A stretch of 64,000 nt of DNA, from the NCBI GenBank assembly GCA_963580285.1, contig OY757017.1:116585527-116649526 (forward strand). The letters are read 5' to 3'. Of the stretch, positions 54,246-64,000 are shown one piece after another (the stretch's first letter is position 1; each line of letters opens with the position of its first letter). Source of the stretch: Lucinisca nassula. Lineage: Eukaryota > Mollusca > Bivalvia > Lucinida > Lucinidae. Position numbers and translations under genes: made by a program. A model generated the notes under the pieces. The model was not told the origin of the DNA, made no database searches, and worked only from the letters and a program-made list of their open reading frames with translations.

Positions 54246-54719
54246 CCTATGGGTCTATGTATTGTGTGTTTAAGGAATTGGTATTCTGCAAAATTTGTTA
54301 GAAACAAAACAGACCTGACTCCCTTGTAAATGGAAATGGACCCGTCCTAAGTTCAAAACTGGACATTTTACTGTCATATTTTGGTTCAAGCATAATCCCA
54401 CAGAAGCATGTTGCTTGAACTACGGTATTAAATTGCCTGAAATTCATTTTTGTGAACTAAGTTGTGTAGACCCAGTGCTTTTTTTTTTTCCCTTTGTTTT
54501 TTTTTTCTTTGGATCTACATTGTATGTTTAAGGAGTCACTGTGGTATTCTGTATAACTTGTTAGAAACTACACAAACCTACTCCCTTATAAATAGAAATG
54601 GACCCGTCCTAAGTTCAAAGCTTGATATTTTATTGTCATATTTTGGTTTAAGCATACTACCATAGAGGCAATTTCCTAGCACTTTTGTTGGATAACATAC
54701 ATGATGACAACCCAAAATA
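54246..54719. repeat. Duplicated ~240-bp segment
   Basis: AATGGACCCGTCCTAAGTTCAAA occurs at about 54337 and 54598 (shared core GACCCGTCCTAAGTTCAA), with similar flanks (ATTGTATGTTTAAGGA / GTATTGTGTGTTTAAGGA). This indicates a diverged direct duplication; nature unknown. Confidence 0.5.
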
Positions 54720-54954
54720 ATAAACTTAAGGAATGGTGTCTCAGGAATCGATACTATTTCCCCATTCTTCCATCAGAGACACCAAAGGGAAAGAAACACG
54801 AACATGAAATAACTAAACCCTAATGAAAACAGCACAAGCGGAATACCAAATGACGGTTACTTTCCAACAAAATGGCTGAACGGCTGTCCAAACTAAAAAA
54901 TATATAAGCAATTAGCAATACACTCATGCAAAGACGAACTATTCACCATATTTG
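54720..54954 (-). mobile_element. Naiad 3' UTR (subfamily 2), part 1
   Basis: AGGAATCGATACTATTTCCC to GCAAAGACGAACTATTCACC. Interrupted by a palindrome and continued at 55085. Confidence 0.7.
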
Positions 54955-55084
54955 CTGGCTCCCAGCTTACACTTTATCAATATTGGAAAAACAGGTAACC
55001 AGACCCCTGACCTTGAAAGGTCAGGCGGGTCTGGTTACCTGTTTTCCCAACACTGATAATCCTTAGACTAGGAACCAGCAAATA
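54955..55084. mobile_element. Foldback MITE inserted in Naiad 3' UTR
   Basis: TGCTGGCTCCCAGC ... AACAGGTAACCAGACCC mirrored by GGGTCTGGTTACCTGTT ... GGAACCAGCA. It splits a Naiad 3' end. Confidence 0.75.
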
Positions 55085-55255
55085 ATGCAAATAAGGTCAA
55101 TAACAACACAAAACCACGACAGAACGGAACGGTCAGTAAAACGTATTTCACTGAGGATTGGGGGGCTTAAACCGATTTTACGTGGCCACAATCCTGCAAT
55201 TCTCGACCTTGGTTCTGTCGTGGTTTAGACAAACAATGACTTCAGTCCGCAATAA
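55085..55255 (-). mobile_element. Naiad 3' UTR (subfamily 2), part 2
   Basis: CACAAAACCACGACAGAAC through GACTTCAGTCCGCAATAAGG, then meets a plus-strand Naiad 3' end head to head. Confidence 0.7.
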
Positions 55256-55625
55256 GGTTTTGCGGACTGAACAAATTATTTGTCTAAATCGCGACGGAAG
55301 TAAGGGTGAGGATTGTGGCCACGTAAAATCGATTTAAGCCCCCCAGTGGAAATCTTTCCACTGACCGTTCCAAGGCGGCTCTTCTGAGGCGATTTATTTA
55401 TGTTGTTGTTTGTTACTTACTGTGTGTATCACTTGTGTCTTTTTGCTTTGGATGGCCATATGGCCATTTTGTGGGAAAGTAACTGTCCTTATGGCCTTCC
55501 CTTGTTTAGGTTTCCATTATGGTCCGGTCGCTTAATGTTTGTGTTTCTTTCCCTTTGGTGTCTTTGATGGGTGGAGTAAGTTAATTTGTATCGATTCCTG
55601 ATCTTTGTTTTACTTCTACTTTTTA
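55256..55625 (+). mobile_element. Solo Naiad 3' end (subfamily 1)
   Basis: GCGGACTGAACAAATTATTT to GATCTTTGTTTTACTTC. Both this and the inverted neighbour start at the GCGGACTGAA position. Confidence 0.8.
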
Positions 55626-56109
55626 TAATAATTATTCATCATTGCTACATTTCCGAAAACATAAGTATCAAACGACTACAGAGATATGAAACAACCAAGA
55701 GGGATCTATAGCCTTTCACATGTACAAAATCTTGAATGACAAGCCAATTTGTCGCTTTTCCCTCAAAAAGGTGGCATTTAGATATCCATTCTTAACAGAA
55801 ATTATGTATCTCTTACACGTTTATTGTTACAGGAGATATCACTCATAAAGAAGTGTGTACAGAAAGGAGGCCATAATATTGGCCAATGACCAGTCTGGCC
55901 AATGACCTACCTTCCTGTGTATGTTGTATCAACTACGAAACCTTGTTAGACTTTAATCGTATGGATATCTTCCCAAGATAAAACACGTTGCTATCAGAGA
56001 GGGAAAAAGAAATTAAAAAATTATAGAAGAATATTATTTATTAACTTTAAAATAAAATATACGATTAGTAGTAGTCTAGTAAACACGGAACTTTATATTA
56101 TAATAAATG
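55626..56109. other. No feature recognised
   Basis: Unassigned AT-rich sequence. Confidence 0.35.
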
Positions 56110-56351
56110 TACAGTAAAATTCCGCCATTAAGACCAACAAAAATTGAGACTAATTCAGCTTTAAAAAGCTTATTTAGAAAGTTTCAACTGTTTTTTTTTT
56201 CTCTCTGTCTGCATACTTTGTCCTCTGGTCAGAGACCACCTTTGGGACTGTTCAAAAGTGGTCTTTAAGACCACTTTTAAACAACCCCAATGGTGATCTG
56301 ACCACTTTTGAACAATCCCAAAGGTGGTCTAAATAAAGGAATTTTACTATA
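56110..56351. mobile_element. Tc1/mariner-type MITE
   Basis: TIRs CAGTAAAATTCC / GGAATTTTACT with TA at the borders. Inside, the palindrome ACCACCTTTGGGACTG / CAATCCCAAAGGTGGT. Same family as 2142-2348. Confidence 0.75.
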
Positions 56352-56479
56352 TATCAATAAATAGATCTTTTCTTCACAGTCGAAGTATCCATAAACTTCT
56401 CTTTTTTCAGAAATATCGAACACCACGTGAATAAGTGCGTGAAATGAAAACCCCACTTAACCCCACTTTACATTGAGAA

Positions 56480-56599
56480 AATATTAAACGACAGCATGCA
56501 TGCATGGTAGTTAACCCAATCACGGTTGACAATTTTGCTTCCTTCTTTAATTGCACTCCGGTGGGTCAGGCCTCAGATTCTATGACGGTTCCAGCGTAA
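56480..56599 (+). pseudogene. Naiad copy I: last ~40 codons of RT
   Basis: 5'-truncated remnant of the RT tail. VVNPITVDNFASFFNCTPVG is readable through to the TAA at 56597-56599. Belongs to subfamily 2. Confidence 0.8.
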
Positions 56600-56624
56600 A
56601 GGCTTATGTTGGTTGGTACCTGAT
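56582..56624 (+). promoter_or_regulatory. SECIS-like hairpin, copy I (short-loop form)
   Basis: ATGA (56582-56585), GGTTCCAGC, AAA, 11-base loop, GTTGGTACC (56612-56620), TGAT (56621-56624). Compared with copy A the third pair changes from C-G to T-A, keeping the stem. Confidence 0.75.
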
Positions 56625-57110
56625 GCTCTGTCCCTGGTCGGGCCCATCGGAGTCTAACTGTTGGTTTTCCTTTGCTCCAGCATCTCAGTGGTTTCTTGCT
56701 GTCGAGTCCTCGCCGTTGTTTCACCTCTGTGGTTGTCCCGGAGATGTTGCACTGATGAGTTAGGAGGCCTTCATGCGGACTGAACAAATTATTTGTCTTA
56801 ATCGCGACGGAAGTAAGGGCGAGGATTGTGACCACGTAAAATCGATTGAAGCCCCCACCCCCAGTGGAATTCGTTTCCACTGACCGTTCCAAAGCGGGTT
56901 ATTTTTGTTATGGTTTGTCTTTGGGTGTTTGTGTCGCTTATAGTATTTTATTTTGGACAGCCTATTGGCCATTTTGTTGGAAAGTAACTGTCCTGTTGGC
57001 GTTTCCGTTGGAGTATGCTGCTTCATGTTTGTGTTTCATTCCCTTTGGTGTCTCTGTTGGGAGCTGTGGGTTAATTATATCGATTCCTGGTCATTGCCTC
57101 TATTTCTAAT
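56625..57110 (+). mobile_element. Naiad copy I: 3' UTR (subfamily 2)
   Basis: Complete 3' UTR ending ATCGATTCCTGGTCATTGCC. Confidence 0.8.
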
Positions 57111-57289
57111 CTGCTTGTTTTGGAGGGGATATGATTTTCGAACGAAGCGTGAATGAAAGATTTTATCAAATCAAAGCTCTTGTGGACAGACTGAGCGTCT
57201 GAGTGACCATTAAGGTATTTATCTCTTGGACATTTTAGGGCTGAATGTGCTGAAGATTGTTTAGCTAAGTTTACCTCTTTGGTTAGAGC

Positions 57290-57455
57290 CTTTTGGCCAT
57301 TTTGTGAGAAAGTAACTGTCCTTTTGGCTTTCCGCTATTATGTTGCCATAAGGGACTGTTTTTTATGTTTGTGTTTCTTTCCCTTTGGTGTCTCTGATGG
57401 GAGCTGTGGGTAAATTGTATGAATTCCTGATCATTGCCTCCGCTTCTGTTTATTA
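57290..57455 (+). mobile_element. Solo Naiad 3' end (subfamily 2), short
   Basis: GGCCATTTTGTGAGAAAGTA to GAATTCCTGATCATTGCCTC. Confidence 0.75.
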
Positions 57456-57469
57456 GGAAATACATTTTT

Positions 57470-57660
57470 GTTCGTGTTTCTGCTCCAATACATAGGTGGT
57501 AGGTTCCCGTCAGAATCGCCTCAATAATGTGGTTTTATCGAGTACCCACAACCTATGTAAGTAAAATATTACGAATATTCATCCGAAAAGGAGCCATTTT
57601 GGAGATGTGAAAAAATGCACTATTTCGCACGGGTATGTTATCTTAATGATTGCAAAAATG
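57470..57660. mobile_element. GAGGCGG-family foldback element
   Basis: CATAGGTGGTAGGTTCCCGT, a degraded AGAATCGCCTC core, ACCCACAACCTATG. Confidence 0.6.
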
Positions 57661-57954
57661 TAATCAAGGCTACCGGGACACATGTAATATTTATATAGTA
57701 AAATTAGATTAGAGAAATTGTGCCGGCTAAAAGAGATGGTCATTGATTGAATGCATTTTTCAGACTTTTCAGCACGAAATATGCCTAATTCACACGGAAC
57801 AGCTTGTTGAAGAGATAAAAGAGTTTGACACGTAGTTCACCTGCCCTAACAGCCACCGTACATCATCCTCGGAAGTTAACTACGATTGAAGGCTAACTTA
57901 TTGATGTCGTTTTGTATCAATCACACTATATAACTGTATGCTGTGGTGACACAT

Positions 57955-58185
57955 CACTTAGACAAGTCCGTGATATGAAGACCCCCTATACTCTACTTTA
58001 TATAGAGAAAACTGGGGTTTACGGAGGTATACATTATTTTTCTTATTTTTGCTCCAAGACATAGGTTGGGGGTACACGTTAGAACCGCCTCAATGAGGCG
58101 GTTCTAAGGAGCACCCACAACCTATGTTTGCAGTATTTATAAGAAAAATATCACGGATTTTCATAACCAAATGGCCATTGTAGAG
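57955..58185. mobile_element. GAGGCGG foldback element
   Basis: ACAAGTCCGTGATATGAAGA end, CTCCAAGACATAGGTTG, and the core AGAACCGCCTCAATGAGGCG mirrored about 58083-58112. Confidence 0.7.
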
Positions 58186-58189
58186 GTGT

Positions 58190-58490
58190 TTTGTTTGTTT
58201 AATTTGAGGTTTAACGTCCACGTCAACACTGTAAAAGTCATTTTGGAGACGTTGCTTCCAATTTTGTGGGACTTTTATCCGACATTGAGATGAAAGGACA
58301 TCTCAAGCCCTGTCGCCCAATGAAACCAATAGGGTTTATTAGCATTGACGCTCCGCCTCGCACCGCGGTTCCTGGACAGGCTTAGATCCTCTAAGCGGTT
58401 TACCAGTACTAGTGTGCGGGCTGGATTCAGCTCTGCGTGGAAGCATCATGCAGCCAAGATATTTCTTCAAGCCCCTATGGGCGGGGATTG
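58190..58490 (-). repeat. SINE-like repeat (GACGTTAAACCTC type)
   Basis: Near full-length minus-strand copy (tail TTTGAGGTTTAACGTCC at left, CAAGCCCCTATGGGCGGGG at right). Confidence 0.75.
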
Positions 58491-58649
58491 TAGAAGTGTT
58501 AAAAAAGACTATATCGCACGGGTGTAGTATCGAAATGATTTTTGCTTCCTATCTGTATAAGTGATGAATCGATGTTGGGAGAGATGAATCACCATTTCCT
58601 TTGTGTTTTACAATAGTTGTTGTCAGAATACCTGCTTCTAATAGGCACC

Positions 58650-58940
58650 GTGTATTCTATGGAGTGGAGTCTTGGAGTGGAGTCTTGGAGTGGAGTTTGG
58701 AGCGAAATTTTGGAGCCAAGTTTTGGAGTCACATTCATTTGGCACGTCCTTGCTCTTGTTAGCTCAGCAGAGCAAAAGGTGCTAATGATGAGCAATTATG
58801 GTCGGACATGTCAGTCTGGCATTCGCTGTCGGACGTTGTCATCATTTGAGGTGTCTATGGAATGGAGTGATGGAATGGAGTGTTTGAGTGGTGTTTGGAG
58901 TGGAGTCTTTGGTCATATTTTGGAGCTTCATTTGTTTTGA
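58650..58940. repeat. GGAGTGGAGTCTT short tandem repeats
   Basis: Two clusters (58660-58725 and 58855-58925) of 10-14-base units around TGGAGTGGAGT. Confidence 0.7.
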
Positions 58941-58944
58941 AAAT

Positions 58945-59466
58945 TAGAAGTAAAACAAAGATCAGGAATCGATACAATTAACTTACTCCACCCATCAAAG
59001 ACACCAAAGGGAAGGAAACACAAACATTAAGCGACCAGACCATAATGGAAACCTAAACAAAGGAAGGCCATAAGGACAGTTACTTTCCCACAAAATGGCC
59101 ATATGGCCATCCAAGATAAAAAGACACAAGTGATACACACAGTAAGTAACAAACAACAACATAAATAAACCGCCACAGAAGAACCGCCTTGGAACGATCA
59201 GTGGAAAGATTTCCACTGGGAGGCTTAAATCGATTTTACGTGGCCACAATCCTCGCCCTTACTTCTGTCGCAATTTAGACAAATAATTTGTTCAGTCCGC
59301 ATGAAGGCCTCCTAACTCATCAGTGCAATATCTCCGTGAACACAAAAAATCAAAGAACCACAGAGGTGAGACAACGGTGAGGACTCGACAGCAAGAAACC
59401 ACTGAAATGCTGGAGACAAAAGAAAACCAACAGTTAGACTCCGATGGGCCCGACCAGAGACAGAGC
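58945..59466 (-). mobile_element. Naiad copy C: 3' UTR (subfamily 1)
   Basis: Complete subfamily 1 3' UTR, minus strand. Confidence 0.85.
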
Positions 59467-59540
59467 ATCAGGCACCAACCAACATTACCTTGAATTTGAT
59501 CTCTCTAATTCTCAATAAGCCTTTACGTTGGAGCCGTCAT
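59467..59540 (-). promoter_or_regulatory. SECIS-like hairpin, copy C
   Basis: Intact ATGA, GGCTCCAAC, AAA, an apical hairpin weakened by one change (GAATTAGA / TCAAATTC), GTTGGTGCC, TGAT on the element strand. Confidence 0.75.
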
Positions 59541-61885
59541 AGAATCTGAGGCCTGACACACCGGCGTGCAATTAAAGAGGAAAGCAAAGTTGCCAACCGT
59601 GATTGGGTTAACTACCATGCACGCAGTCTGTCGTATTACATCCATGTTGTACCCAATCTTTTTATATCGAAGAATGATTTTACGAAATTGGGTGCTGAAG
59701 TCATTGCGGTTATATATTTTTCTGAATTTATATACTAAGTCACCATAAAAGTCGGGTTCTGATAGACCTTGTTGCAAAGAGATTTAAGTCCAATATTTAA
59801 TTTTGAAATTAAATCAGAATGGCGTCTATAAAATTTTGAAAAGTCTTTGCGTAGTTTATGGTACCGATAACCCTGATTAAGGAGTTTAGCCGTTAATAAT
59901 TTATTACGAGTGTTGAAGTCAGTTACATGACTACACACTCTCGCAAATCGAATTAATTGCGAAATATAAACGCCATAGGATGGCGCACGAGGAACATCAC
60001 CATCCAAAAAAGGAAAATTTACAATCTCAAAATCAAAGTCATCGCGTTTATCATAAAAAATTGCACGAAACAAACCCATCTTCAATAGAAAGATGTAAAT
60101 CTAAAAACGGGGCCTCGGTATCAGAAGAATTTGCTTTATTTAACTGAAGATCTGGGGGTAAATCTGACTTATCAAACCATCGAAATAGGTAATATCAAAA
60201 TTTAATATATCATCTAAATATCTAGATGTGGAGCTAAAAGCTTCAATAATTTCAAATTGGTTATCAATGGAAAGCGACAACATGAAGTCTCTTTCATAAC
60301 AATACAAGAACAGATCCGCCACAAGAGGTGCGCAATTCGTACCCATCGGAATACCCACAATTTGCCTAAATAACTTCGTACCGAATCTAATATAAATATT
60401 GTCAAGTAGAAAGTGAGGGCATCACACACTTTCTGACATGACCAGAGTGTATAATTCTTATGCTCTTTAGAAGTGAAAAATGCATTTCTGACATTACATG
60501 CAAGATAGAGAGAATCTTCTCTGTGAAAAGCCCATTCAATTAAATCTTTAAGCTTTTCTTTTTTAAGATTATGAGGAAGTGTAGTGTAAAGAGTGGAAAA
60601 ATCGTAAGCAGTAAGACTTGAAGCACGAAAATGTCTGGATTTCAATTTATTTAAAACCTCATTCGATTTTTTATAGACCAAAACAGATTTCTTCCTGATC
60701 TTTCAAAGACTTTATCACAATATTTAATCACATACGTTTTAATAGCAGTAAGACAGGAAGTTAATAATTTAGAAAGTTCAGTGGTAGTGCAAGAGCTAGA
60801 ATTTGCAATAAACCGTGCTTTGTAAGGTCTTTTATGAAGTTTTGGTAACCAGTATAGCGTAGGAAGCTTGTCTTGGCCTTCAGTAACACACACAGCAAAC
60901 TTGGTGGCTGAATGACAAACATGTTTATCTACTATAGCTCTCTCTTCGGCTAAAGGCTGAAGTTCATAGGCCTTAGAACCACCAAGCTCCTGCTTAAGCG
61001 TGTTAACATAGTGGAGCCGTCACACAACGACGACGTTGTTAGCGGCCTTGTCTGCATCACCCAAAACAAACTTCTTATGAAATTCTTGAATACCTAGTTT
61101 AAGATGACGTAAAGACGTCTCGGGCTTAGGAGGTAATAAGTTAGTATTTTGAGAATAGAAAGAAATGCGTTTATTCACTAGTTTTAAAATGCTAAGTCTC
61201 AAGTCCTTAAGGGCTTTATGCTCAACATACTCTCGCTTAAACCATCGATTACAGAATTCATTCAAGGAAGCAGCGATTTCATCTCTACATTTACGGAAAT
61301 CAATTTTAGAAGGAAACCGATATTTCGGTCCTTTAGAAATTATATTCCTTATCCTAGAATCAGGAATAATTTTCAAATTGCCAGTAATTACATGACACGC
61401 AGCAAGATAGCAATACACTGAGTTTTTACAATCACATGAATCAGGAGTATTAGTATCAATATCAAGATCTGAAACAAGTTTATTGAAATTAAAAATGATA
61501 GATCTAACAGGTTTGTTATATTTATAGCAAATTATAGGTGTTTCAGTATTTTGAAAATAACCAGGAATGGAAGAAAGCACCGATCTCTCAGGAAGATACT
61601 GGGCAAATCTATAAAATCCATACCCTTATTAATAAAGGATATTTTGAAGACATGGCGTTTATGATTAATTTCAGAATCAATGTAAGGACAGATAGTATGC
61701 TGAGTATAGCCTCTAGTTAAGAGAGCCGCATCATATAACTGATGAGAACTATCGTAGAATTTCTTCGCCTCGGTGTCCAGAAGACGTAAAACAGAAACGG
61801 GCAATGAACTTAAAAATGAAAGCATAGAGTGGCGTCCATGATTTAATAATATAATTGGCAGTCACTTCAGTCTAGTATTGTTTGA
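59523..61885 (-). pseudogene. Naiad copy C: 5'-truncated polyprotein with frameshifts
   Basis: Second-longest copy, minus strand. It starts near 61885, just upstream of the NNTRLK-TGA site, so the endonuclease is lost. It has the linker (SCDCKNS CxC motif) and the whole RT. Relative to copy A it has one-base deletions near 61590 (CTTCCGTGAG to CTTCCTGAG), 60670 and 60415, plus frame changes near 60150 and 59775. Both TGA sites it covers are preserved: after TRLK (about 61864) and after NNVVVV (61020-61022). Motif C reads SRYLDDILNFD. The frameshifts make it inactive, but close identity to copy A implies a recent common source. Confidence 0.9.
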
Positions 61886-62739
61886 AAGCCTCATAGTTTT
61901 AAACCATAGTGAAACTATATAGATGAAATGCTGTCGTCATGAAACATATATAAACTATATTGCTTATTTTCATTTAGCTTACAGTACATCAATAAGCACG
62001 GGTACACAACAACAGATAGCTAACTAAACCGATTTTCATCACATAAAAGGGATTCACTCTAATGAAACCGATGGTTGCCAGAGCTAAATATAGAAAAAAA
62101 TCTTTAACCCATAAGATGCCAATCACGAGACTTGTCGTCTGCTTTGTTGTCTAATGGTTATTGTTGTAAACAGTGTGGCCCCAGATAAAAATCTCCTACA
62201 GACTGCTCCGCACTTTTTCCTGTATACAGAATTAAATAAGAAGTTAAGAAAAATAAGTAGCAGACACCATAAGGAGACATGTTTAGTTGAGTATTTTCTT
62301 GGCATCTTAAGAGTTTAATGACAAATCAGCCTACACCATTTGGCATTGGAAATGGAAGGAGATGATAATGTAGAAAAATAAACACTAAGAAAAAGGCCCT
62401 TCACATCCCGTACCTGCTGCACGCAATGCAAGCCCTTACCCCACTGTAGCCCAAACAGTGAATTGTCACGGTACTGAACTTCGAACCGTGACTCACAGAC
62501 CGCACTAACTTTTGGTGTGTCCTAATTTAGAACATGGCTCTGAAAAATGTATCACTGATTTATTACATAAACATATGTTTGAAATCAGATACAAATTAAG
62601 AGCAATGCCACAGATATAGGACAAGAAATTGAGTATCATTACGAAATGTGCTGTATGCCATGCACAAACCAGCACCAGAACCGGACAACGAAAATCATTA
62701 TCCCAAGCCAACCTTTACGATACTTTTCATTTTTATCCC
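61886..62739. other. No feature recognised
   Basis: Unassigned AT-rich sequence upstream of the last array. Confidence 0.35.
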
Positions 62740-63570
62740 CGCGCTTTTAAAAAGTGTAAGGAGATATTGTGGACACCTTCATCCATCCGTCCGTCCGTCC
62801 ATCATGCTATCACCTCCTTAACCAATGCCGAAATGCAACCAAATTTGGTACATAGCTTCCTTACAAGATGAGGGCATGCGAGAGCAGTGTCAAATATGGG
62901 TGCGCCCCGGGCCTTGGCCCACCCCTCCACTTTTGAAAAAGCCTATATCTGAGAAACTGTTAAGATCCCCACCCCTAAAGGGGCCTTGGCCCACCCCTCC
63001 ACTTCATAAAAGTACATATATTTCAGAAACCATTCGGATCCCCACCCCCGAACTATATATACTCTTGTTCCTTATGATAAGACGCTTTCATTGACCACAA
63101 CCTTTAGGTCCCCTGTGGTGGGGCGAGGCCTTGCCCCACCCCTCCATTTCATTAAAGGCCTCATATCTCAGAAACCGTTAAGATCCCCACTCCTAAACCA
63201 TATAAATTTTTTGTTCCTTATGATTAGACGCATTTAGAGGCGGTAACTATGGTTTTCCCTGGGTGGCGCTGGGGCCAAGCCCCACCCCTCCACTTCATAA
63301 AAGACATATATTTCAGAAACCATTCAGATCCCCACCCCTAAAACAGATATACTTATGTTCCTCATGATAAGACGCTTTCAGTGACACCAACCTGGAGGTC
63401 CCCGGGGTGCGCTGGGGCCATACCACACACCCTCCATTTCATTAAAGGCCTTATACCTCTGAAACCATTCAGATCCCTACACCTTAACCGTATATATTCT
63501 TGTTCCATTTGGTTAGATGCATTTAATGACACCAACCAGGGCGTGCGAGATCAGCGTTATACTTGGCTCT
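62740..63570. repeat. Minisatellite element, ~120-150-bp unit with CCGTCCGTCC head
   Basis: The head AGGAGATATTGTGGACACC with CATCCGTCCGTCCGTCC leads into 4-5 units. They share CCCACCCCTCCACTTCATAA, TTTCAGAAACCATTCGGATC and TTGTTCCTTATGATAAGACG. Confidence 0.75.
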
Positions 63571-63754
63571 GTCAGAAGCATGGGGATTAGTGAATGCTTG
63601 CCATCAACTTTACTTTTTGGCTTCATTGTTCAGTTACAGGATGATCCTCAATTAAGCTGGGCTTGCACTATCCTGGAGATAGTTATCATCATTAGCGATG
63701 CTGGTTTTTGTCCTTGCTGTGTAAGGTGGATTAATTGTAAGACATGGACCGGGC

Positions 63755-63935
63755 AATAGAAAGCAGTGTAAACCTAGATCTGATGATGTGCGGCATCTGA
63801 TTTCAGTCTACACTGTTTGCTTAACGTGCAGTATTGTGTAAAGCGGATTATCTGTTAAATATGAGCATGATTTGTGTGTTGCGGCAATGGCAGAAGGTGT
63901 AGACCCAGATCAGAAGCAGAGCTACGCTGCATCGT
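63755..63935. repeat. Short palindromic units (GATCTGGGTCTACACT type)
   Basis: GCAGTGTAAACCTAGATCTG and CAGTCTACACTGTTTGC at 63761-63823 form an inverted unit. A second one starts at 63895 (GGTGTAGACCCAGATCAGA). Confidence 0.55.
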
Positions 63936-64000
63936 ATGAAGGAATACACTGTAAAAAATACAGACGAAACATTACAAGACCTTGTTCAGAACCATTCAAT

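Noticed and set aside
1..64000. CRISPR arrays, bacterial operons, rRNA genes
   Set aside because: Spaced short palindromes here are dispersed MITE cores without regular spacers. Gene density, repeats and SINEs are those of an animal genome, and no rRNA or functional tRNA was recognised.

Overview
This window looks like nuclear DNA from an invertebrate, most probably a bivalve (clam-type) mollusc. The base composition is AT-rich. I found no complete host gene, and nearly everything recognisable is a mobile element or a satellite. The element types are those that dominate bivalve genomes: Penelope-like retroelements, tRNA-derived SINEs, palindromic MITEs, and elements carrying minisatellite cores with GTCC-rich heads. 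The species call is inference.

The centrepiece is a family of Penelope-like retroelements with the permuted domain order of the Naiad clade: an N-terminal GIY-YIG endonuclease, then a CxC linker, then a reverse transcriptase. One nearly full-length copy lies at 11181-15357 (+). Its reading frame runs from an ATG at 11565 to a TAA at 14787-14789. It is interrupted by four in-frame TGA codons and by no TAA, TAG or frameshift. Two of those TGAs recur in other copies that are otherwise decaying. The end of the gene folds into a SECIS-like hairpin that covaries between copies, so the element most likely encodes a multi-selenocysteine protein. Selenoprotein Naiads have, to my recollection, been reported from clams and spiders (Arkhipova group, 2021). 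What may be less described here is the hairpin straddling the stop codon, its two architectures, and the junctions of Naiad copies with minisatellite arrays.

Layout. 0.5-1.7 kb: dead mariner transposase. 2.1-3.2 kb: MITE and nested foldback elements. 5.6-7.0 kb: deleted Naiad copy (-). 7.9-11.0 kb: ~160-bp tandem array. 11.0-18.4 kb: Naiad cluster (internal fragment, full copy A, truncated copy B head to tail, inverted copy E). 18.5-23.4 kb: SINE-like repeats, an old Naiad split by a minisatellite element, another array, and a tRNA-Thr-derived SINE. 23.5-25.5 kb: Naiad fragment abutting a GAGGAGGTAGT array. 27.2-32.9 kb: many isolated Naiad 3' ends, one inside a short-period array, plus two weak candidates for host exons. 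33.0-38.0 kb: minisatellites, a SINE and a MITE. 38.0-40.5 kb: two Naiad 3' portions. 41-58 kb: dense foldback family with a GAGGCGG core, plus a large minisatellite element at 47.3-49.2 kb. 53.5-57.5 kb: more Naiad 3' ends and a second dead transposase. 58.9-61.9 kb: the second-longest Naiad (-), frameshifted. 62.7-63.6 kb: another array.

How it works together (inference). Copy A could supply endonuclease and reverse transcriptase. The roughly 20 5'-truncated pieces are its products or those of close relatives, as expected from target-primed reverse transcription. Repeat boundaries below are approximate to about 5-20 bases unless a motif fixes them.
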